From contig JAYFRE010000129.1 in NCBI GenBank assembly GCA_034926235.1, positions 1-12,018 on the forward strand: a stretch of 12,018 nt of DNA. The letters run 5' to 3'. Positions 1-6,047 of this stretch are shown piece by piece. The notes under the pieces are model-generated. The model had not been told where the DNA came from, did no database searches, and saw nothing but the letters and a program-made list of their open reading frames with translations. A program made the translations under genes and the position numbers. The DNA comes from JAYFRE01 sp034926235. Its GTDB lineage: Bacteria > Pseudomonadota > Alphaproteobacteria > Rhodospirillales > Magnetospirillaceae. Position 1 is the first letter of the stretch. Every line of letters begins with the position of its first letter.

Positions 1-264
1 CAGGCCTTTTTGGGCGTATTCTGCTATATGGTGCCGTCGGTGGTGCTGTCGGGTTATCTGGCCCCGGTCGAAAACATGCCGACCTTTTTGCGCGGGGTAA
101 GCGAAGCCAACCCGTTGACGCATTTCATCGTCATTTCCAAAGGGATCTTCCTCAAAGGCTATGGCCTGACCGAGGCCGGACCGGCGCTGCTGGCCCTGCT
201 TGGCATCTCGGTCATCACCATGATTCTGGCGCATACCGTGTTCTGGCGACAGACGAAAACGTGA
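1..264 (+). CDS. ABC-2 type transporter permease, C-terminal fragment (5' end outside window)
   Basis: The reading frame is open from base 1 and stops at TGA 262-264, giving the last 87 residues of a membrane protein. Two hydrophobic stretches are visible: one near the start (FLGVFCYMVPSVVLSGYL) and one near the end (ALLALLGISVITMILAHTVF), the latter followed by a short charged tail. The SGYL-P-x-NMP segment and the G-x-FLKG segment before the last helix resemble the C-terminal part of ABC-2 permeases of the YhhJ/YbhR export type, which sit in the inner membrane with an ATPase partner. The substrate cannot be told. No strong terminator follows. It runs in the same direction as nifA but nothing links it to nitrogen fixation. 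The family call rests on a short fragment. Confidence 0.7.
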   Translation, partial: QAFLGVFCYMVPSVVLSGYLAPVENMPTFLRGVSEANPLTHFIVISKGIFLKGYGLTEAGPALLALLGISVITMILAHTVFWRQTKT

Positions 265-310
265 TTCCGCGCCCGCCAAAATGCCTTATTTATAGGCGGC
301 CATAGATTCT

Positions 311-325
311 GCACAATAATTGTGC
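311..325. promoter_or_regulatory. Candidate NtrC binding site upstream of nifA
   Basis: GCACAATAATTGTGC is a perfect palindrome with 7-bp arms around one central A. It fits the GCAC-N7-GTGC spacing of the enteric NtrC operator (GCACCA-N3-TGGTGC). It lies about 160 bp before the nifA start, where an enhancer would be expected. Known biology: in several proteobacteria NtrC controls nifA in response to nitrogen. Binding here is inferred. An adjoining hairpin (CATCCT, 5-base loop, AGGATG; 326-342) has no evident role. Confidence 0.55.
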
Positions 326-488
326 CATCCTTGTCGAGGATGGGCTGATCCGCCGGGTTTGAAGGGTGGTATGGATGCGTTCCATCCGCTCGCGGATCGG
401 CCCGAAATCACGACGCGTTTCTTGCCTGACGACAGCGTCGGCTCCCGGTGATCGCCGCGCGCCTTCTCAGGCATGAAGGATGGATGAC

Positions 489-2240
489 ATGCGCGACAAT
501 CGAAACAGCTCTACGCTTTCGCTGATCGGCATCTATGAAATCAGCAAGCTTCTGACCGGTTCGTTCAATCTGGAAAAGACCTTGCGGGATGTCGTCAATC
601 TCCTGTCCTCTTATCTGGAGATGCGCCGGGGCATGATCTCGCTTGTCGGCACTTCCAATCAGTTGGAGGCTGCCGCCGCCGCCGGTATGACCCCCGACGC
701 CACCCGCCGCGACGATGGTCGCGCGGTTCCGCCCGTGGCCAACCAGGTTCTGGCTTCGGGCATGCCGGTGGTTATCCATGATCTGGCCCAGGAAGCGGAA
801 CCGGGAAACCGAAACGATCTGTCCGCGGCGATCCTGGATGGCGAGGTTGTCGCCATGATCGGTGTGCCGATCAAGGACAGCGGCAAGACGGTCGGTGTGC
901 TGACGGTCGAACGCATCCGCGAGGAGGGCCGCCGCCACGACGTCAATTTCGAGGCGGATGTCCGGTTCCTGACAATGGTCGCCAATCTGGTCGGACAGAC
1001 GGTGCGACTGCATAACGCGGTCGCCTTCGAGCGCGAACGGCTGATCCTGGAAAAGCATCGTCTGCAAAAAGCGGTTTCCGCCGAGACCAGGACGGATGGT
1101 TTCAGCATCGACAATCTGGTCGGACGGTCCCGGCGCATCCGTTCCGTTTATGCCGAACTTCATCAGGTTGCCGCCAGCCGGTCCACCGTGTTGCTGCGCG
1201 GCGAATCGGGAACCGGCAAGGAACTGGCGGCGCGCGCGGTTCATCATCTGAGTCCGCGTAAGGATGGGCCCTTCATCAAGGTCAATTGCGCCGCCTTGAC
1301 CGAAACGCTGCTGGAATCCGAATTGTTCGGCCATGAAAAAGGCGCCTTCACCGGCGCCAATGCGGAACGCAAGGGGCGCTTCGAGCAGGCCAATGGCGGC
1401 ACCTTGTTCCTGGACGAGATCGGCGAGATATCGGGGCCGTTCCAGGCCAAGCTGCTGCGTGTGCTTCAAGAAGGCGAATTCGAGCGGGTTGGCGGCAATA
1501 AGACGATCAAGGTCGATGTCCGTCTGTTGTGCGCCACCAACCGCAATCTCGAAGAAATGGTCGCCAAAGGCGAATTCCGCGCCGATCTTTATTACCGCAT
1601 CAATGTGGTGCCGGTCTTCATGCCCCCCTTGCGGGAACGGAAAGGCGACATCCCCTTGCTGGCGTCTCATTTCCTGGGCCGTTTCAATGCCGAGAATGGC
1701 AGAAACGTCCAGTTCTCGGACGAGACCCTGAAGGTGCTGATGAACTGCTATTTTCCCGGCAATGTGCGCGAGCTTGAAAATTGCGTCTATCGCGTCGCCA
1801 CCACCGCGCGCGGCGATATCGTCGATGCGGACGCGATGCCGTGCCAGATGAATCAGTGCCTGTCGGCGACGCTTTGGAATCACGCGAAAACGCAGGGTGA
1901 CCCCCGATGTCCCAGCGTTTCCGGGCAGCTGTGCGGGGCCGGCGATAAAAGCGGGACCTGCCCCGAACAGGGAACGATTCCGCCCGGCATCATCGCCGCA
2001 TGCGTGGAAGCGCGCTCGGCGGGCGCGGCCTCTGCGGCCTCTGCGGCGGTTTCGGCCGTTCCGGCGGGGGACGTCCGGCCAGCGATGGGAGGAGCGATGG
2101 ACAGGCAGCGCGAAACCTTGCTTCAGGCGATGGAAAAAGCCGGCTGGGTGCAGGCCAAGGCCGCTCGGCTGCTCAATCTGACTCCGCGCCAGATCGGTTA
2201 CGCGCTGAAGAAATACAATATCGAGGTCAAGCGTCTTTGA
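489..2240 (+). CDS. nifA: NifA, sigma-54-dependent activator of nif genes (oxygen-sensitive type)
   Basis: Enhancer-binding protein of 583 residues that activates sigma-54 RNA polymerase at nif promoters. Domains in order: GAF sensor domain (about 20-165); linker; AAA+ domain (about 205-430) with Walker A GESGTGKE (238-245), the sigma-54-contacting GAFTGA loop (285-290) and Walker B LFLDEI (306-311); a long linker; and a C-terminal Fis-type helix-turn-helix (about 540-583). The end of the AAA+ domain and the start of the linker contain C420-X11-C432-X19-C452-X4-C457, exactly the signature of O2-sensitive NifA proteins, which need no NifL. The linker has four further cysteines (C474, C482, C491, C505) and an Ala/Ser-rich stretch. 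Start: AAGGA at 476-480 sits 8 bases before ATG 489. An in-frame ATG at 480 overlaps that ribosome site and would add three residues. The gene lies directly upstream of the NifA-type nifB promoter. Confidence 0.96.
   Translation: MRDNRNSSTLSLIGIYEISKLLTGSFNLEKTLRDVVNLLSSYLEMRRGMISLVGTSNQLEAAAAAGMTPDATRRDDGRAVPPVANQVLASGMPVVIHDLAQEAEPGNRNDLSAAILDGEVVAMIGVPIKDSGKTVGVLTVERIREEGRRHDVNFEADVRFLTMVANLVGQTVRLHNAVAFERERLILEKHRLQKAVSAETRTDGFSIDNLVGRSRRIRSVYAELHQVAASRSTVLLRGESGTGKELAARAVHHLSPRKDGPFIKVNCAALTETLLESELFGHEKGAFTGANAERKGRFEQANGGTLFLDEIGEISGPFQAKLLRVLQEGEFERVGGNKTIKVDVRLLCATNRNLEEMVAKGEFRADLYYRINVVPVFMPPLRERKGDIPLLASHFLGRFNAENGRNVQFSDETLKVLMNCYFPGNVRELENCVYRVATTARGDIVDADAMPCQMNQCLSATLWNHAKTQGDPRCPSVSGQLCGAGDKSGTCPEQGTIPPGIIAACVEARSAGAASAASAAVSAVPAGDVRPAMGGAMDRQRETLLQAMEKAGWVQAKAARLLNLTPRQIGYALKKYNIEVKRL
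2025..2042 (+). repeat. Tandem 9-bp repeat inside nifA linker
   Basis: GCGGCCTCT occurs twice in tandem and is followed by the start of a third, diverged copy (GCGGCGGTT). The repeat is in frame and encodes Ala-Ala-Ser units in the flexible linker between the AAA+ and DNA-binding domains. Loss or gain of a unit would change linker length by three residues without a frameshift. Confidence 0.6.
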
Positions 2241-2261
2241 CCGTTCATACGGGCGGCTTTA

Positions 2262-2277
2262 TGTCGCAAGCCCGACA
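2262..2277. promoter_or_regulatory. NifA upstream activator sequence 1 (nifB promoter)
   Basis: TGTCGCAAGCCCGACA matches the NifA UAS consensus TGT-N10-ACA. Its centre is about 100 bp upstream of the predicted nifB transcription start, a normal distance. It lies just past the nifA stop codon. Confidence 0.8.
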
Positions 2278-2280
2278 TCT

Positions 2281-2296
2281 TGTCGGAAGCGAGACA
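2281..2296. promoter_or_regulatory. NifA upstream activator sequence 2 (nifB promoter)
   Basis: TGTCGGAAGCGAGACA is a second TGT-N10-ACA motif. It is separated from the first by 3 bp, so the centres are 19 bp apart, slightly under two helical turns. Its centre is about 80 bp upstream of the predicted start. The pair suggests side-by-side NifA dimers. Confidence 0.8.
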
Positions 2297-2311
2297 GGAA
2301 GGAATTTTATG

Positions 2312-2324
2312 CAATTATTTGATA
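2312..2324 (-). promoter_or_regulatory. IHF binding site between UAS and nifB promoter
   Basis: CAATTATTTGATA on the plus strand matches every position of the IHF consensus read on the minus strand (YAA-N4-TTGATW). It sits in an AT-rich stretch (2301-2340) between the NifA sites and the sigma-54 element, where IHF bends DNA to bring activator and polymerase together. Confidence 0.7.
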
Positions 2325-2342
2325 TTTAACAATTTATTTGGT

Positions 2343-2357
2343 TGGCACGGGGACTGC
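2343..2357 (+). promoter_or_regulatory. Sigma-54 (-24/-12) promoter of the nifB operon
   Basis: TGGCACGGGGACTGC fits the sigma-54 consensus TGGCACG-N4-TTGC except for one T. The invariant GG (2344-2345) and GC (2356-2357) have the required 10-base spacing. Transcription would begin near 2369, about 50 bases before the nifB start. With the upstream UAS and IHF sites this is a complete NifA-dependent promoter. Confidence 0.88.
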
Positions 2358-2402
2358 ATTCCTCTCGATTCGACGCGGCGACAGGGCTGCGGGCATTCGA
2401 GC

Positions 2403-2409
2403 AAGGAGG
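2403..2409 (+). promoter_or_regulatory. Ribosome binding site that fixes the GTG start of nifB
   Basis: AAGGAGG lies 8 bases before GTG 2418. It is the only strong Shine-Dalgarno sequence in the leader downstream of the predicted transcription start, which excludes longer in-frame starts upstream of the promoter. Confidence 0.85.
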
Positions 2410-2417
2410 CAGACTCC

Positions 2418-3890
2418 GTGACCCGGCAGGCGATCCCTCTTCCCACACCGGCCAATCGGCCTTCGTCCCTTTCCCCCACCTCTTCCTCTTGCGCGGGACG
2501 TGGCTCCTGCTCCGGCCTGTCTTCTCCGCGTGGCGACATGCCCGTCGAGATCTGGGACAAGGTCAAGGACCATCCCTGCTACAGCGAGGAAGCGCACCAC
2601 TACTTCGCCAGGATGCATGTCGCGGTCGCGCCGTCCTGCAATATCCAGTGCAATTACTGCAACCGGAAATATGACTGTTCAAACGAAAGTCGTCCGGGCG
2701 TGGTCAGCGAAAAACTGACCCCGGAACAGGCCATGCGCAAGGTGGTCGCGGTCGCGGCGAAGCTGCCGCAATTGTCGGTCTTGGGTATCGCCGGACCGGG
2801 CGACGCGCTGGCCAATCCCCGGCGGACCTTCGCCACCTTTTCCCTGGTGCGCGAGGCGCTGCCGCATCTGAAGCTCTGTCTGTCCACCAACGGGTTGGCG
2901 CTGCCCGATCATGTCGAAACGATCAAGGCTTTCGGTATCGATCACGTGACCGTTACCATCAGTATGGTGGACCCCGCGATCGGGGAAAAAATCTATCCCT
3001 GGATATCTTATGACGGCAGGCGCTGGACGGGACGCGAGGCATCCCAGATCCTGCATGAACGCCAGATGCAGGGGCTGGAAATGCTGGTCGCGGCTGGGAT
3101 CCTGGTCAAGGTCAATTCGGTGCTGATCCCCGGGATCAACGACGCGCATATCGACGAGATCAATCGCGTCGTGAAGGCCAAGGGCGCGTTTCTGCATAAT
3201 GTCATGCCGCTGATATCGGACCCCGCCCATGGCACCCATTTCGGCTTGACCGGCCAGCGCGGCCCGACGCCGGTGGAATTGCACGCGGTCCAGGAACGGC
3301 TGGAGGGTGGCGCGCGGCTGATGCGCCATTGCCGGCAGTGCCGCGCCGATGCGGTCGGGCTGTTAAGCCAGGATCTGAGCGGGGATTTCTCGTTGGACAA
3401 GCTTCCCGAAGCCCCCCGCTTCGAGCCGGCCGCGCGTGAGATGTATCTGCGGTTTGTCGAGCAGGAGCGCGACGACCGCGCCCGTGCGGTGGCGGAAATC
3501 CAGGAGGAAGCGGTCCTTTCGCCGCAGCGCGAAGCGGTGCTGGTGGCGGTGGCGACCAAGGGCGGCGGGCGTATCAACCAGCATTTCGGTCATGCCCGCG
3601 AATTCCAGATTTATCGGGTGGAAGACGCCAAGGTAGCGTTCCAGGGCATTCGGCGCGTCGATAATTACTGCCAGGGCGGTTTCGGCGAGGACGACATCCT
3701 GCCGGCGACGATCGAAGCGCTTAAGGACGTATCGGCTGTTTTCGTGGCTCGTGTCGGCCGGGGCCCCAGGGCCGCTCTGGAAAAGGCCGGGTTGGAGGTC
3801 GTCGAGAACCCCGTCCATGATTATATCGAACGCGCGCTGCTGTCCTGGTGGAGCGCCGCCGATACGGCAATACAGGCGGCGGCCGGATGA
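2418..3890 (+). CDS. nifB: NifB, radical SAM FeMo-cofactor precursor (NifB-co) synthase with C-terminal NifX-like domain
   Basis: NifB fuses [4Fe-4S] clusters with a SAM-derived carbide to make NifB-co, the [8Fe-9S-C] core needed for FeMo-co. The 490-residue protein has a Ser/Cys-rich N-terminus, a radical SAM domain with C74-X3-C78-X2-C81 (CNIQCNYC) binding the SAM cluster, and the H-C-X2-C-R-A-D-A-V-G-L-L motif that ends this domain in NifB. From about residue 370 a NifX/NafY-type domain follows (VAVATKGGGRINQHFGHA), as in the long proteobacterial NifB form. GTG 2418 was chosen because AAGGAGG lies at 2403-2409, 8 bases upstream; the frame stays open further upstream to 2280 but that part covers the promoter. 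It is the first gene of an operon driven by the promoter at 2343, and its stop overlaps the next start (ATGA). Confidence 0.97.
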   Translation: MTRQAIPLPTPANRPSSLSPTSSSCAGRGSCSGLSSPRGDMPVEIWDKVKDHPCYSEEAHHYFARMHVAVAPSCNIQCNYCNRKYDCSNESRPGVVSEKLTPEQAMRKVVAVAAKLPQLSVLGIAGPGDALANPRRTFATFSLVREALPHLKLCLSTNGLALPDHVETIKAFGIDHVTVTISMVDPAIGEKIYPWISYDGRRWTGREASQILHERQMQGLEMLVAAGILVKVNSVLIPGINDAHIDEINRVVKAKGAFLHNVMPLISDPAHGTHFGLTGQRGPTPVELHAVQERLEGGARLMRHCRQCRADAVGLLSQDLSGDFSLDKLPEAPRFEPAAREMYLRFVEQERDDRARAVAEIQEEAVLSPQREAVLVAVATKGGGRINQHFGHAREFQIYRVEDAKVAFQGIRRVDNYCQGGFGEDDILPATIEALKDVSAVFVARVGRGPRAALEKAGLEVVENPVHDYIERALLSWWSAADTAIQAAAG

Positions 3891-4678
3891 GCCGGGGCGG
3901 CGAAGCGCTCGACTGGCGGGGCGGCCCGGTCGCTTGCGGGGGCTGCCCGTTCGAGGCCGTGCACGGTGAAAATCTCTGCCAGCCAGGGCAGTCCTGCTAT
4001 TTCGACCGCCGTGCGAGCCGGATGGACGCCTTTTTCAAGGCCAATCCCGCCCTGGCCGTCCGTGCGCTCGAAGAGTCCCATTTCCTCCTTCGCGCCGTTG
4101 CCGCCCGGCATATCAACATCTTTCTCTTGCCGCGCCTGATGACCGATCCCGACCCAGAGGTGCGTCAGGCGGCGGCCTGGCGGCTGCCGATGCGTCTTTT
4201 GCTCCGGCTCGCCGACGATTCCGATCCGGGCGTTCGCGCCATCGTCGCCGGGCGCGTGGAGGATCAGGACGGGCTGCTGGCTTTTCTGTCCGACCCCGAT
4301 TACGCCGTGCGCAAGGTTCTGGCGCGGCGTTTGGAACCCGACCTTTTGCGGGTGATGATCCGCGACCCGTCCCAGGATGTGCGCGTCGCCGTCGCCCGGC
4401 GGCTGCACGAGATCTGGCTGCCGCTGATGGTGGCCGATCCTGCCGCCGAAGTGCGGTTGGAGGTCGCCGCGCGTCTGCCCGCCGAACGGTTATTCCTGCT
4501 GGCTGTGGATGAGGATTGGCGCGTGCGTCGCTGTGTCGCCGAACGGATCGACGCGGCGGGGCTGGCGATCTTGGCCGAGGACGAGGAAGACGATGTCCGC
4601 GCCGTGGCGATCGAGCGGCGGAATCGGTTGCGGGGAGAATCCTGCTTTCCGGAAGATGGGGGCTTAAAAGGTGCGTAG
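3887..4678 (+). CDS. 4Fe-4S-binding leucine-rich repeat variant (LRV) protein
   Basis: A 263-residue protein with an N-terminal cysteine cluster, C17-X2-C20-X10-C31-X5-C37, followed by about seven repeats of roughly 20-25 residues. The repeats have the recurring core D-x-D-x-x-V-R-x-x-V-A-x-R-L (for example DPDYAVRKVLARRL and DPSQDVRVAVARRL). This matches the LRV iron-sulfur protein described structurally from Azotobacter vinelandii: a small Fe-S module capping a superhelix of alternating alpha and 3-10 helices. Its biochemical role in nitrogen fixation is not established; an Fe-S, electron-transfer or scaffold role is only plausible. The start is ATG 3887, overlapping the nifB TGA as ATGA, with no clear ribosome site of its own, so translation is probably coupled to nifB. 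It is cytoplasmic, with no signal peptide or membrane segment. It lies where many nif clusters carry the ferredoxin gene fdxN, which is absent here. Confidence 0.88.
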   Translation: MSRGGEALDWRGGPVACGGCPFEAVHGENLCQPGQSCYFDRRASRMDAFFKANPALAVRALEESHFLLRAVAARHINIFLLPRLMTDPDPEVRQAAAWRLPMRLLLRLADDSDPGVRAIVAGRVEDQDGLLAFLSDPDYAVRKVLARRLEPDLLRVMIRDPSQDVRVAVARRLHEIWLPLMVADPAAEVRLEVAARLPAERLFLLAVDEDWRVRRCVAERIDAAGLAILAEDEEDDVRAVAIERRNRLRGESCFPEDGGLKGA

Positions 4679-4688
4679 GGAGGCCGGG

Positions 4689-4946
4689 ATGAAGACCGAT
4701 GACGCTCTGGTTCTGGCCTATGGCCAGAAGGTCCGTTCGCGCAAGAATGTGCGCAATGACGGCACCGTTCTGGGTGCTCGGATCGGCGATCTTCTGGTCG
4801 AGAAGGGCGATGTCGGCTATGTCGTCAGCATCACCCCCTTCCTGCGGCAATCCTATGTTTATGGCGTGGATTTCCTCGAACGCGGCCGGGTCGTCGGCAT
4901 GCGGGCGAAGGAACTCGATATTCTTGGCGAGCCGCAAGGACGATGA
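4689..4946 (+). CDS. nifZ: NifZ, nitrogenase P-cluster maturation protein
   Basis: A small basic protein of 85 residues. The family hallmarks are clear: KVRSRKNVRNDGT near the N-terminus, the GDVGYV motif, an FLRQSYVYGVDF segment and VGMRAKELD near the end. NifZ is known to assist formation of the second P-cluster in NifDK. At 85 residues it is a short member, having little beyond the core domain. The start is ATG 4689, with AGGGAGG at 4677-4683 five bases upstream; a GTG at 4671 in the same frame is less likely because it would place the ribosome site inside the gene. The ribosome site overlaps the end of the LRV gene (stop 4676-4678), which indicates co-transcription. Confidence 0.9.
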   Translation: MKTDDALVLAYGQKVRSRKNVRNDGTVLGARIGDLLVEKGDVGYVVSITPFLRQSYVYGVDFLERGRVVGMRAKELDILGEPQGR

Positions 4947-4983
4947 CGTTCGTCCATTTTCCGTTTTGGACAGGGGACCGGGC

Positions 4984-5196
4984 ATGAAAGTGATGATCCG
5001 CCGCAAAGACGATCGGATTCTGGCCTATGTGGCGAAAAAGGATCTGGAGGAACGCGTCGTCGAGCAGGAACGGCCCGATCTGTGGGGCGGCTGGGTGAGG
5101 CTGGCCAATGGCTGGGTGTTCGACATGCCGGAAATGCCGGCCGAAACGCGTCTGCCGATCACGGTGGAAGCCCGTAAACGCCCGGATCAGGCATGA
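4984..5196 (+). CDS. nifT: NifT/FixU family protein
   Basis: A 70-residue protein recognised by its opening MKVMIRR and the segment LEERVVEQERPDLWGGWVRLANGW, which is typical of NifT (FixU in rhizobia). The family is small and soluble, regularly found in nif clusters, and of unknown biochemical function; mutants in other bacteria show little phenotype. The start is ATG 4984, with AGGGGA at 4972-4977 six bases before it. It follows nifZ by 37 bases, as in the rhizobial nifB-fdxN-nifZ-fixU order. Its stop overlaps the start of the SIR2-like gene (ATGA at 5193-5196), so the two are probably translated together. Confidence 0.92.
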   Translation: MKVMIRRKDDRILAYVAKKDLEERVVEQERPDLWGGWVRLANGWVFDMPEMPAETRLPITVEARKRPDQA

Positions 5197-6032
5197 TGGA
5201 GGGCGACGCCCTTCTGGACCGGATCGGACAAGATCTGGCCGCCGCTCGCCTGGCGCCGTTCCTGGGCCCCGGCATTCTGGGCGCGGTGGGGGTTTCCGGC
5301 ATTCCGGATTCCTCGCGCGCCCTGGTCTTCGCCTTGAATGCCCGCATCGCCGTGCCGGGACGGGTGCGCGGCAATCTCTGGGAGGCGGCGCAATGGATCG
5401 AGACCTACAAGCACCGGGTCACGCTGGTGCGGGCACTTCAGGCCCTGTTCGAGGCGCGGCCGGAGCCATCGCCCTTTCATCGCTGGCTGGCCGGGCTGGG
5501 ATCGCCTCTGATCGTCGATGGCTGGTATGACGGCCTGATGGCCGATGCCCTGGTCGGCGCGAACCGTTCCTTTGCCCAGATTCAAGGGGTTCGACGCAGC
5601 GGTCAAAGCCGCGAGGAGGACTGGGTCGCGGTCTATGACGAAAACGGCGTCCGGCGGGAAGAAGCCGGACTGGAACAGGTCGGAACCATTCTTTACAAGC
5701 CCCATGGCGGAATCCGTCCGGCGGCGAATTTCCTGGTTTCGGATTCGGATTATGTCGAGGTCTTGACCGAAATCGACATTCAGACGCCGATTCCTGAAAT
5801 CGTGACCGCGCGCCGCGCATCCCTGGGGTTCGTCTTTTTGGGCCAGCGTTTCCACGATCAAATGCAGCGGATTTTTGCCCGCCAGATCGTCAAACGGTCC
5901 CAGGGACCCTATTACGCGGTGATCGAAGGCGCTTTGTCGCGCAACGAGGCGCGGTTTGCCGAACAGCAGGGTATCGTCATCATCGACATGCCGTTGCCCC
6001 GGGCCCTTGCGCGTCTGATGGACGCCGCCTGA
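5193..6032 (+). CDS. SIR2-like (sirtuin-fold) protein of unknown function in the nif operon
   Basis: A 279-residue soluble protein with the outline of a SIR2-like NAD-binding domain. The N-terminal FLGPGILG (23-30) stands at the glycine-rich NAD loop. IVDGWYD (107-113) stands where SIR2 proteins usually have a (T)TNYD motif. KPHGG (169-173) carries the usual catalytic-type histidine (H171). FVFLGQRFHD matches the LFLG-x-S/R strand near the C-terminus. The Asn of the TNYD motif, needed for NAD hydrolysis in SIR2 NADases, is Trp111 here by this manual alignment, so the protein may bind NAD or ADP-ribose without canonical catalysis. There is no signal peptide or membrane helix. Translation is probably coupled to nifT (ATGA overlap), placing it at the end of the NifA-driven nifB operon. 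It converges on draG with 15 bases between stop codons. The family call is inferred from motifs; the role is unknown. Confidence 0.7.
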   Translation: MMEGDALLDRIGQDLAAARLAPFLGPGILGAVGVSGIPDSSRALVFALNARIAVPGRVRGNLWEAAQWIETYKHRVTLVRALQALFEARPEPSPFHRWLAGLGSPLIVDGWYDGLMADALVGANRSFAQIQGVRRSGQSREEDWVAVYDENGVRREEAGLEQVGTILYKPHGGIRPAANFLVSDSDYVEVLTEIDIQTPIPEIVTARRASLGFVFLGQRFHDQMQRIFARQIVKRSQGPYYAVIEGALSRNEARFAEQQGIVIIDMPLPRALARLMDAA

Positions 6033-6047
6033 ACGGAGCCGTCCTCT

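Noticed and set aside
273..299. CCGCC ... GGCGG inverted repeat after the ABC permease gene as a terminator
   Set aside because: The stem is only 5 bp with a 17-base loop and no U-rich tail follows.
364..380. Weak GG-N10-GC spacing upstream of nifA as a sigma-54 promoter
   Set aside because: Only the GG and GC dinucleotides fit. The CACG and TT positions of the consensus are missing, so it is indistinguishable from chance.
408..1883. A 491-codon open frame on the minus strand opposite nifA
   Set aside because: It is antisense to unambiguous nifA domains, has low-complexity His/Gly/Asp/Gln-rich content typical of frame shadows in GC-rich DNA, and shows no recognisable family motif.
2280..2417. 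Extension of the nifB frame upstream to 2280
   Set aside because: It would put the UAS, IHF site and sigma-54 promoter inside the coding sequence. A strong ribosome site points to GTG 2418.
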